This document shows, piece by piece, positions 1 through 6,015 of a stretch of 6,015 nt of DNA. The translations under genes were made by a program, and so were the position numbers. How positions within the stretch are numbered: position 1 is the first letter of the stretch; every line of letters begins with the position of its first letter. The notes below the pieces were generated by a model. It was not told the DNA's origin. It saw only the letters and a program-made list of their open reading frames with translations, and did no database searches. This stretch comes from Haloferacaceae archaeon (GTDB taxonomy: Archaea; Halobacteriota; Halobacteria; Halobacteriales; Haloferacaceae), in the NCBI GenBank assembly GCA_003554115.1, contig PWFE01000127.1, positions 1-6,015 of the forward strand, given 5' to 3'.

Positions 1-766
1 AGTTCGGGACGAACGAATCCCAGAGCTTGGCGACAAGTTCGCATCCCGACACGGCCAGAAGGGTGTTGTGGGCCACCTCGCACCCCAGGAAGATATGCCA
101 TTCACTGAGGAAGGACTCGTGCCCGACCTTGTTCTGAATCCGCACGCGCTGCCATCGCGGATGACGGTGGGCCACGTCCTAGAGATGCTCGGCGGCAAAG
201 TCGGCGCACTCGAAGGTCGACGTGTCGACGGCACACCGTTCCAGGGCGAAAGCGAACAGGAGCTTCGAAGCAAACTCGAAGAACACGGCTTCAAATCCTC
301 CGGCAAAGAGGTCATGTACTCGGGCGTGACTGGTGAGAAAATTGATGCCGAGATTTTCGTTGGCACGATTTTCTACCACAAGCTCTACCACATGGTCTCG
401 AACAAACTGCACGCCCGTTCGCGCGGACCTGTGCAGGTGCTCACTCGCCAGCCGACCGAAGGGCGTGCCCGTGAGGGTGGCCTGCGTGTCGGTGAGATGG
501 AACGCGATACGATTATCGGCCATGGGGCGGCGATGGTGCTCAACGAACGTCTGCTTGATTCCTCGGACAAAGAGACGGTGTACGTCTCAGCAGATACGGG
601 GATGATCGCGGTCAAAGACCGCGAACAGCGGCGTGTGTACGATCCCGCAACCGGCAGCGAGGACAACATCCACGAGTTGGAGATCAGTTATGCGTTCAAA
701 CTCCTGCTTGATGAGATGATGGCACTCGGCATCCGACCAACCCTCGAACTCGAAGACGCAGTCTAA
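1..766 (+). CDS. rpoB1: RNA polymerase subunit B' (C-terminal part, 5'-truncated by window)
   Basis: This is the C-terminal part of the second-largest RNA polymerase subunit, read in the frame starting at base 2 (254 residues, then TAA). A GTG at 68 is an internal Val codon, not a start, because homology continues upstream to the window edge. Residues 5-21 hold the active-centre motif [13 protein letters not shown]11, K12 and K20 correspond to the conserved Asp and Lys residues of Rpb2 that contact the RNA-DNA hybrid and NTP. The stretch [13 protein letters not shown] (about residues 46-58) is the next family block, and [11 protein letters not shown] near the end belongs to the clamp that packs on A'. 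Oddly, the C-terminal clamp zinc site has no cysteines: the CxxC...CxxC positions read S196, T199, D214 and T217. In haloarchaea the B subunit is normally split into B'' and B'; the split itself lies outside this window. The gene ends two bases before rpoA1. Confidence 0.97.
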   Translation, partial: VRDERIPELGDKFASRHGQKGVVGHLAPQEDMPFTEEGLVPDLVLNPHALPSRMTVGHVLEMLGGKVGALEGRRVDGTPFQGESEQELRSKLEEHGFKSSGKEVMYSGVTGEKIDAEIFVGTIFYHKLYHMVSNKLHARSRGPVQVLTRQPTEGRAREGGLRVGEMERDTIIGHGAAMVLNERLLDSSDKETVYVSADTGMIAVKDREQRRVYDPATGSEDNIHELEISYAFKLLLDEMMALGIRPTLELEDAV

Positions 767-768
767 CA

Positions 769-3687
769 ATGTCAATGCAAACACCAAAACAGCTCGGCGG
801 GATTCGCTTCGGACTCATGGATCCCGAGACGTACCGTGATCTGTCGGCCACGAAAGTGATTACCGCCGACACCTACGACGACGACGGCTACCCCATCGAC
901 ATGGGGCTGATGGATCCGCGGCTCGGCGTGATCGACCCCGGTCTCGAATGTCGAATGTGTGGACAACACTCGGGGTCGTGTCCGGGTCACTTCGGCCATA
1001 TCGAACTCGCCGCGCCCGTCATTCACGTCGGCTTTACAACGCTGATGCGTCGACTGCTGCGGGCGACCTGCAGAGAGTGTGGGCGGCTGACGCTCACCGA
1101 AGAGAAGATGGATCAGTTCCGCGAGCAACTCGAAAAGGCCAACGAGCTCGGCAAAGACCCTGATACGGTGCTGAAAGCCGCCGTCCGCGAGGCACGCAAA
1201 TCGAGCACCTGTCCACACTGTGGCAATCCACAGGCTGACATCAAACACGAAAAGCCGACAACCTACTACGAGGTCGAAAACGTCCTTTCGTCGGAGTACT
1301 CCGAAATCATCGCCTCGGCGATGCAACCCGACCCTGACGACGAAGACGACGACGGAACGAGCCCACAGGCACTCGCCGACGAAACGGGCATTTCGCTCGA
1401 ACGGATTAACCAGATTCTCGGCGGTGAGTTCCGCCCGCTCGATGAGGACCGGCGTTCGCTCGAAAAGGCACTTGACGTCGATCTCACCGAAGAGGACATG
1501 AACAAGCTGATGCCCTCGGACATTCGGGACTGGTTCGAACAGATTCCCGACGAGGACATCGAGGTGCTGGGTATCGATTCGCAGCACTCTCGTCCCGAGT
1601 GGATGATCATGACCGTCCTGCCCGTTCCACCAGTGACCGCTCGGCCGTCGATCACCCTTGATAACGGCCAGCGCTCCGAGGACGACCTGACCCACAAACT
1701 GGTCGACATCATCCGAATCAACCAGCGGTTTATGGAGAACCGTGAGGCAGGTGCCCCACAACTGATTATCGAGGACCTCTGGGAGCTGTTGCAGTACCAC
1801 GTCACTACCTTCGTCGACAACGAGATTTCGGGTACCCCACCGGCTCGGCATCGTTCGGGTCGACCGCTCAAGACGCTGAGCCAGCGTCTCAAAGGCAAGG
1901 AAGGTCGGTTCCGTGGGTCGCTCTCCGGCAAACGGGTGAACTTTTCGGCGCGAACGGTCATCAGCCCAGATCCAACGCTGAGCCTCAACGAGGTCGGTAT
2001 TCCAGACCGGGTTGCGAGTGAGATGACGATTACCGTCAACGTCACTGACCGCAACACCGACGAGGCTCGTCAGTACGTCGCCAACGGCCCGGAAAAACAC
2101 CCGGGAGCGAACTACGTCAAACGACCCGACGGTCGACGGCTTAAGGTGACCGAGAAGAACTGCGAGGAGCTTGCGACGAAAATCGAAGAGGGCTGGGAGG
2201 TCAACCGGCATCTCGTCGACGGTGACATTGTGATTTTCAACCGCCAGCCGTCGCTGCACAGAATGAGTATTATGGCTCACGAAGTCGTCGTGATGCCGTA
2301 CAAGACGTTCCGGCTCAACACGGTTGTCTGTCCGCCGTACAACGCCGACTTCGACGGCGACGAGATGAACCTCCACGCCTTGCAGACCGAGGAGGCCCGC
2401 GCGGAGGCCCGTGTGCTCATGCGTGTCCAAGAACAGATCCTTTCGCCTCGCTTCGGCGAGAACATCATCGGAGCGATTCAGGACCACATCTCCGGGACCT
2501 ACCTGCTGACCAACGACAATCCCCACTTCACCGAAACCCAGGCACTCGATCTGCTGCGGGCGACCCGTGTCGACGAATTGCCCGAACCGGATGGTGAAGA
2601 CGAGATGGGCCCCTACTGGAGCGGCCGAACCGTCTTTTCGCTACTGTTGCCCGACGGGCTAAACCTCGAATTTAGCTCCTCGACCGGCGAAACCGTGATC
2701 ATCGAAGACGGCGAGCTAATCGAAGGGACCATCGATGAGGACGCGGTCGGTGCCTTCGGCGGCGTGATCGTCGATACGCTCGTCAAACAATACTCCGAGA
2801 CGCGCGCTCGGGTGTTTATTAACGAGATTGCCTCGCTGGCGATGCGGGCGATCATGCACTTCGGCTTCTCGATTGGAATTGACGACGAGTCGATTCCGGC
2901 GGCCGCCGAAGAACAGGTCGACGAAGCGATTGCAAACGCCTACGACCGGATCGAAGAGTTGATCGAGACCTATGAGAACGGCGACCTCGAATCACTGCCC
3001 GGTCGAACGGTCGACGAGACGCTCGAAATGAAGATCATGCAGACGCTCGGTAAAGCCCGAGACTCTGCCGGTGAGATCGCTGATGATCACTTCACTGACG
3101 ACAACCCAGCGGTCGTCATGGCCCGCTCGGGGGCCCGTGGGTCGATGCTGAATCTCACCCAGATGGCCGGCTGTGTCGGCCAGCAGGCAGTCCGCGGCGA
3201 GCGGATCAACCGCGGCTACGAGAACCGGACGCTTGCCCACTACGAGGAGGGCGACCTGTCGGCAGAGGCCCACGGGTTTGTCGAGAACTCCTATCGCAGT
3301 GGACTCACTCCGCGGGAGTTCTTCTTCCACGCGATGGGTGGCCGCGAAGGGCTGGTCGACACCGCAGTCCGTACCTCGAAATCGGGGTATCTACAGCGCC
3401 GACTTATCAATGCGCTGTCGGAACTCGAAGCCCAGTACGACGGCACGGTTCGGGACACCTCCGGGACGGTTGTCCAGTTCGAATTCGGCGAAGACGGTAC
3501 CTCACCGGTTCGGGTTTCCTCAAGCGAGGACTTCGATATCGATGTCGAATCGATCACCGACCGCGTTGTCGACGCCGAGTTTGACAGCGAGGCAGAAAAA
3601 GAGGCCTTCCTGAGCCGCCGTGAGCCGCCGACAAACCTTTCGGAGCATACCGAGCCGCGGTTTGAGGAGGTGAGCTCGGATGACTGA
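769..3687 (+). CDS. rpoA1: DNA-directed RNA polymerase subunit A'
   Basis: This is the N-terminal two thirds of the largest polymerase subunit (972 aa), carrying the catalytic centre. Clamp zinc site 1 is C61, C64, C71, H74; site 2 is C101, C104, C148, C151. The catalytic loop [10 protein letters not shown] (525-534) supplies D527, D529 and D531 for the catalytic magnesium. The bridge helix lies at about 845-882 ([12 protein letters not shown] onward). The protein ends shortly after it, before the trigger loop, which is encoded by rpoA2. Residues about 172-248 are an insertion relative to shorter archaeal A' proteins (around 880-890 aa); it has a DDEDDD acidic run and a helix-turn-helix-like segment (199-243). 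As far as I recall, haloarchaeal A' proteins are generally about this long. The ATG at 769 lies two bases after the rpoB1 stop; a second ATG at 775 is possible and would remove two residues. No Shine-Dalgarno sequence is visible. The stop overlaps the rpoA2 start by 8 bases. Confidence 0.98.
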   Translation: MSMQTPKQLGGIRFGLMDPETYRDLSATKVITADTYDDDGYPIDMGLMDPRLGVIDPGLECRMCGQHSGSCPGHFGHIELAAPVIHVGFTTLMRRLLRATCRECGRLTLTEEKMDQFREQLEKANELGKDPDTVLKAAVREARKSSTCPHCGNPQADIKHEKPTTYYEVENVLSSEYSEIIASAMQPDPDDEDDDGTSPQALADETGISLERINQILGGEFRPLDEDRRSLEKALDVDLTEEDMNKLMPSDIRDWFEQIPDEDIEVLGIDSQHSRPEWMIMTVLPVPPVTARPSITLDNGQRSEDDLTHKLVDIIRINQRFMENREAGAPQLIIEDLWELLQYHVTTFVDNEISGTPPARHRSGRPLKTLSQRLKGKEGRFRGSLSGKRVNFSARTVISPDPTLSLNEVGIPDRVASEMTITVNVTDRNTDEARQYVANGPEKHPGANYVKRPDGRRLKVTEKNCEELATKIEEGWEVNRHLVDGDIVIFNRQPSLHRMSIMAHEVVVMPYKTFRLNTVVCPPYNADFDGDEMNLHALQTEEARAEARVLMRVQEQILSPRFGENIIGAIQDHISGTYLLTNDNPHFTETQALDLLRATRVDELPEPDGEDEMGPYWSGRTVFSLLLPDGLNLEFSSSTGETVIIEDGELIEGTIDEDAVGAFGGVIVDTLVKQYSETRARVFINEIASLAMRAIMHFGFSIGIDDESIPAAAEEQVDEAIANAYDRIEELIETYENGDLESLPGRTVDETLEMKIMQTLGKARDSAGEIADDHFTDDNPAVVMARSGARGSMLNLTQMAGCVGQQAVRGERINRGYENRTLAHYEEGDLSAEAHGFVENSYRSGLTPREFFFHAMGGREGLVDTAVRTSKSGYLQRRLINALSELEAQYDGTVRDTSGTVVQFEFGEDGTSPVRVSSSEDFDIDVESITDRVVDAEFDSEAEKEAFLSRREPPTNLSEHTEPRFEEVSSDD
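3665..3673 (+). promoter_or_regulatory. Shine-Dalgarno sequence for rpoA2
   Basis: AGGAGGTGA is a nine-base match to the complement of the conserved 3' end of archaeal 16S rRNA (CACCUCCU core). It sits six bases before the ATG at 3680, inside the last codons of rpoA1. It fixes the rpoA2 start at 3680 rather than the in-frame ATG at 3704. No comparable site precedes rpoA1 or nusA here. Confidence 0.85.
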
Positions 3688-4912
3688 GGCTGCCTTCGAC
3701 AAGATGAGCGATTACAACCACATCACTGACGATATCGAAGCCATTGTCGAAGACACGGAGCTACCACGTCGACTCAAAATCCGTGTGTACGATACGATCG
3801 AAGACCGCGAGGGTGTTTCGGTCGAACAGGCCGACGAAATTGCCCGCGCAGTCGAATCGCAGTATCTCGACACCAGAGTCGACCCGCTCGAACCCGTCGG
3901 GACCGTCTCGGCCCAATCAATCGGCGAGCCGGGAACGCAGATGACGATGAACACGTTCCACTACGCGGGGGTCGCCGAGATCGACGTCACCCAAGGGCTG
4001 CCCCGGCTCATCGAGTTGGTGGATGCCCGAAAAACGCCGGATACGCCGATGATGACGGTGTATCTCGAAGACGAGTACGCCGAAAACCGCGAGAAGGCCC
4101 ACGAGGTCGTCTGGGCGCTCGAAGCAACCAAAATTCTCTCGCTCGGTGACGTCTCGACGAACGTCGCTGACATGCTCGTTCGGATCGATCTCAACGAGGA
4201 GACGCTCGAAGAGCGATGGCCCACCGTTGATGATCCGAACCTTGTCGCCCAAGAGATCGCCGAAACAATCGACGACAAGCTGGGTGTGAACACCCGCCAA
4301 CAAGGAATGGCCATCGAGTTCGGCCCGAACGAGCCGAGCTACCGTGAGCTGCTCCAGTTGGTCGAACAGCTTCGAGATATCGTCTTTAAAGGAATCGAGG
4401 ATATCAGCCGCGTTGTCATTCGCAAAGAGGAACTCGATTCGGGAGAGGAGTTTGTCCTCTACACTGAAGGGTCGGCGTTCGGCGACGTGCTCCACATCGA
4501 GGGCGTCGACGCCAGCCGGTCGACCTGTAACAACATCCACGAAATCCGCGCCGAGTTAGGCATTGAAGCCGCCCGCGAGGCGATCATCAACGAAACGACC
4601 GATACGCTCCGCGAACAGGGGCTTGACGACGTGAACGTCCGGCACCTGATGCTGGTGGCCGACATTATGACTAACGAGGGAACAATCGAATCGATCGGTC
4701 GACACGGGATCTCCGGCTCGAAGGATTCGGTGCTCGCGCGCGCAGCCTTCGAGGTGACGGTCAACCACCTGCTGGATGCCGCGATTCACGGCCAAAGCGA
4801 CGATCTCGACGGGATTATCGAGAACGTGATTGCCGGCAAACCGATCTCGCTCGGCACCGGTGACGTCAAACTCCGGATGGGATCGATTGACGCGAAACCA
4901 GCCGACGACTAA
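3680..4912 (+). CDS. rpoA2: DNA-directed RNA polymerase subunit A''
   Basis: This is the C-terminal third of the largest polymerase subunit (410 aa), which archaea encode as a separate protein. The trigger loop lies at about residues 74-98: [20 protein letters not shown], where Q87, M90, N91 and H94 align with Rpb1 Q1078, L1081, N1082 and H1085, the residues that close over the incoming [18 protein letters not shown] (106-120) follows as in the family. The middle, about 130-300, is the jaw/cleft region, with many acidic residues. The last block has [18 protein letters not shown] and, near the end, the conserved GKPISLGTG. The start at 3680 is set by a strong Shine-Dalgarno sequence and overlaps the rpoA1 stop by 8 bases, suggesting translational coupling of two subunits needed in equal amounts. 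The stop is three bases before nusA. No cysteine-based zinc site is seen. Confidence 0.98.
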   Translation: MTEAAFDKMSDYNHITDDIEAIVEDTELPRRLKIRVYDTIEDREGVSVEQADEIARAVESQYLDTRVDPLEPVGTVSAQSIGEPGTQMTMNTFHYAGVAEIDVTQGLPRLIELVDARKTPDTPMMTVYLEDEYAENREKAHEVVWALEATKILSLGDVSTNVADMLVRIDLNEETLEERWPTVDDPNLVAQEIAETIDDKLGVNTRQQGMAIEFGPNEPSYRELLQLVEQLRDIVFKGIEDISRVVIRKEELDSGEEFVLYTEGSAFGDVLHIEGVDASRSTCNNIHEIRAELGIEAAREAIINETTDTLREQGLDDVNVRHLMLVADIMTNEGTIESIGRHGISGSKDSVLARAAFEVTVNHLLDAAIHGQSDDLDGIIENVIAGKPISLGTGDVKLRMGSIDAKPADD

Positions 4913-4915
4913 CAA

Positions 4916-5338
4916 ATGAAAATCACGCTTTCGGACGAGGCCCTCCGGTACATCGGGCTGTTCGATGCCGAGACCGATGTCAGCCCGACGGACTGTCTCG
5001 TCGAAAGCGACCGCGTCGTCTTTCTGATTCCGGCCGGCAAGATGGCCGACGCAATCGGCCCGGACGGCCGAACCGTCCAGCGCGTCGAGGAGAAAATCGG
5101 TCGACGGATCGAGTTGCTCGAAGACGCCGACACCCCCGAGGCGTTCGTCGAGAACATGCTGGCTCCCGCAGTCGTCCGTGGAGTGACCATTTCCGAACAG
5201 GGCGATACCGTTGTCGCCTATGTCGAAGTCGTTGACGCTGATCGCGGCGTTGCGATCGGCACTGATGGCCAGCATATTAAGACGGCTCGACGGCTGGCGC
5301 GTCGACAGTTCGATGTCGACGACATTCAGCTGACGTAG
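4916..5338 (+). CDS. nusA: NusA-like transcription factor with two KH domains
   Basis: This is a 140-residue archaeal NusA-family protein made only of two KH RNA-binding domains; the N-terminal polymerase-binding and S1 domains of bacterial NusA are absent, as is usual in archaea. KH1 shows GKMADAIGPDGRTV, with the GxxG loop at residues 48-51 (GPDG). KH2 shows RGVAIGTDGQHIKTARRLA, with GTDG at 115-118; the last part resembles the second KH domain of bacterial NusA. Its position directly after rpoA2, with a three-base gap, is the classical archaeal arrangement and supports a role at the elongating polymerase, probably in termination or antitermination; that role is inferred. No Shine-Dalgarno sequence precedes the ATG, so translation may depend on ribosomes finishing rpoA2. 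A T-rich element begins 11 bases after its stop. Confidence 0.93.
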   Translation: MKITLSDEALRYIGLFDAETDVSPTDCLVESDRVVFLIPAGKMADAIGPDGRTVQRVEEKIGRRIELLEDADTPEAFVENMLAPAVVRGVTISEQGDTVVAYVEVVDADRGVAIGTDGQHIKTARRLARRQFDVDDIQLT

Positions 5339-5348
5339 CAAGCGGTCG

Positions 5349-5353
5349 TTTTT
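5349..5353 (+). terminator. possible T-run transcription terminator after nusA
   Basis: A run of five T residues on the coding strand lies just downstream of the nusA stop. Archaeal RNA polymerase is known to terminate at such T-rich stretches without a hairpin, and I see no strong stem before it. Five Ts is the short end of what works, so partial termination is more likely than complete. The same bases may instead be part of a TATA box. Confidence 0.35.
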
Positions 5354-5357
5354 ATAT
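5350..5357 (+). promoter_or_regulatory. possible TATA box in the nusA-rps12 spacer
   Basis: TTTTATAT fits the AT-rich TATA-box consensus of haloarchaea and stands out in a GC-leaning spacer. If used, transcription would start about 25 bases downstream, near 5378-5380, giving an rps12 transcript with a leader of roughly 190 bases. It overlaps the possible terminator T-run, and the sequence alone cannot separate the two readings. No clear BRE is seen upstream. Confidence 0.25.
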
Positions 5358-5534
5358 GTCGACAGACAGATGCCTCTCGCCAACGAGCCGAGCGTCAGCA
5401 GTCGACGGTGCTAAGCGAGTTTCGGCGGCCGTCGGCGGTTCCAAAGCGATCTCTTCGATCCAAAACAGCCTCAGATTCGATTAGCGACCCCTAAGAAGCG
5501 ATCTCCGTGAGTTTCGTCGACTCCAAAGAGGGAT

Positions 5535-5543
5535 GCTTAAGTA
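5535..5543 (+). promoter_or_regulatory. TATA-like box of the rps12 promoter
   Basis: GCTTAAGTA resembles the haloarchaeal TATA element (TTTAWA-like). Its centre lies about 29 bases before the ATG at 5568. Archaeal transcription starts about 22-27 bases downstream of the TATA centre, which would place the start near 5561-5566 and give a leaderless or nearly leaderless rps12 mRNA, common in haloarchaea. The upstream GGGAT is not a convincing BRE. This is inferred from spacing and composition only. Confidence 0.55.
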
Positions 5544-5567
5544 GCCGCGTCTGAAATGAGGGTGTAC

Positions 5568-5996
5568 ATGGCCAACGGCAAATACGCCGCCCGGAAGCTC
5601 AACAAAGACCGGCAGAAACGACGCTGGTCGGACTCAGAGTACGCTCGACGAGAGCGCGGGCTCAAAAAGAAGTCGGACCCACTCGAAGGCGCACCGCAAG
5701 GACGCGGAATCGTCCTCGAAAAGGTCGGTATCGAAGCAAAGCAGCCGAACTCCGCAATTCGAAAATGTGTTCGTGTCCAGCTGATCAAAAACGGCAAACA
5801 GGTCACCGCCTTTTGTCCTGGTGACGGTGCTATCTCGTTCATTGACGAACACGACGAGGTCACGATTGCTGGAATCGGTGGCGCGAAGGGTCGCGCAATG
5901 GGTGACCTTTCGGGTGTCAACTACAAAGTCGAGAAAGTAAACGGCGTCTCGATGATCGAACTCGTTCGCGGCAACGCCGAGAAACCGGTGCGATAA
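5568..5996 (+). CDS. rps12: 30S ribosomal protein S12 (uS12)
   Basis: This is the 142-residue archaeal/eukaryotic-type S12 of the small ribosomal subunit, which lines the decoding centre and helps monitor codon-anticodon pairing. The signature KQPNSAIRK is at residues 58-66 and PGDGA at 84-88, both family-conserved loops near the decoding site. The N-terminus ([11 protein letters not shown]...DRQKRRWSD) is the basic archaeal tail; bacterial S12 is about 123 aa and lacks it. I chose the ATG at 5568 because the family begins [10 protein letters not shown]. An in-frame ATG at 5556 would add MRVY, but it probably lies upstream of the transcription start implied by the TATA-like box. The TAA stop shares its last A with the rps7 ATG (TAATG), so the two are likely translationally coupled. 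Confidence 0.97.
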   Translation: MANGKYAARKLNKDRQKRRWSDSEYARRERGLKKKSDPLEGAPQGRGIVLEKVGIEAKQPNSAIRKCVRVQLIKNGKQVTAFCPGDGAISFIDEHDEVTIAGIGGAKGRAMGDLSGVNYKVEKVNGVSMIELVRGNAEKPVR

Positions 5997-6015
5997 TGTC
6001 CGAGAGCGAAGCCAC
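5996..6015 (+). CDS. rps7: 30S ribosomal protein S7, first codons (3'-truncated by window)
   Basis: An ATG overlaps the last base of the rps12 stop and opens a frame reading MSESEA before the window ends. rps7 follows rps12 in haloarchaeal and most other genomes, and haloarchaeal S7 proteins start with a short acidic N-terminal tail, which fits these few residues. Only six full codons are visible, so identity rests on gene order. Only a weak ribosome-binding match (GGTG at 5987-5990) precedes the ATG. Confidence 0.7.

Larger units (their letters stand above)
5339..5555 (+). other. nusA-rps12 intergenic spacer
   Basis: This 217-base stretch is the only sizeable noncoding region of the window. 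It holds a T-run/TATA-like element at its start, an exact ten-base direct repeat AAGCGATCTC (5444-5453 and 5496-5505), a TCGGCGG direct repeat (5422-5428 and 5432-5438) and a TATA-like box near the end. A 42-codon ATG frame (5356-5484) crosses it, but its product would be basic and serine-rich, unlike the acidic proteins around it, so I do not call a gene. No RNA gene or strong hairpin is recognised. Confidence 0.6.

Noticed and set aside
772..2526. A 584-codon open frame on the minus strand opposite rpoA1.
   Set aside because: It lies entirely opposite a well-conserved polymerase gene, its product resembles no family I know, and long antisense frames are expected in GC-leaning haloarchaeal genes with few stop-complement codons.
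4556..5383. A 275-codon minus-strand frame across the end of rpoA2 and all of nusA.
   Set aside because: It overlaps two recognised genes on the other strand and shows no domain; it is a codon-bias shadow.
5356..5484. A 42-codon plus-strand frame (MSTDRCLSPTSR...) in the nusA-rps12 spacer.
   Set aside because: Its product is basic and serine-rich, unlike the acidic neighbours, it has no ribosome-binding site, and its ATG is inside the TATA-like element.
5358..5521. Three GTCGAC palindromes in the spacer (5358, 5401, 5516).
   Set aside because: GTCGAC is frequent throughout the coding parts of this window, as expected from Val-Asp codons and genome composition, so three copies are not a convincing operator.
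5556..5567. An upstream in-frame ATG extending S12 by MRVY.
   Set aside because: Archaeal S12 starts at [10 protein letters not shown], and the predicted transcription start falls downstream of this ATG.

Overview
This window is a stretch of the core transcription/translation operon of an archaeon, almost certainly a haloarchaeon (class Halobacteria). All genes are on the + strand. The main clues are a largest RNA polymerase subunit split into A' and A'' just before the trigger loop (an archaeal trait), strongly acidic proteins rich in Asp and Glu, GC-leaning codon use, and an archaeal/eukaryotic-type ribosomal protein S12 of 142 residues. The gene order rpoB' - rpoA' - rpoA'' - nusA - rps12 - rps7 is the one known for halobacteria.

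Layout. Bases 1-766 hold the last 254 residues of RNA polymerase subunit B'. Bases 769-3687 encode subunit A' (972 aa), with two intact zinc sites, the NADFDGD catalytic loop and the bridge helix. Bases 3680-4912 encode subunit A'' (410 aa), which carries the trigger loop; its start codon overlaps the end of rpoA' and is preceded by a near-perfect Shine-Dalgarno sequence. Bases 4916-5338 encode a short NusA-like protein made of two KH domains. A 217-base spacer (5339-5555) carries a T-rich element just after nusA and a TATA-like box just before rps12. Bases 5568-5996 encode ribosomal protein S12, and the first codons of rps7 start at 5996 and run off the window.

The genes work together. B', A' and A'' are assembled around one active centre: B' gives the hybrid-binding lysines, A' the metal-binding aspartates and bridge helix, and A'' the trigger loop. 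NusA is a presumed RNA-binding elongation or termination factor, and S12 and S7 belong to the small ribosomal subunit. The first four genes are packed with gaps of 2-3 bases or short overlaps, so they are probably cotranscribed. The spacer before rps12 looks like a place where transcription can stop, restart, or both.

This is conserved core machinery, and I see no unknown accessory system. The features that deserve a second look are inside the polymerase: an acidic insertion in the A' clamp that resembles a Cro/XRE-type helix-turn-helix, and the replacement of all four clamp zinc-ligand cysteines in B'.
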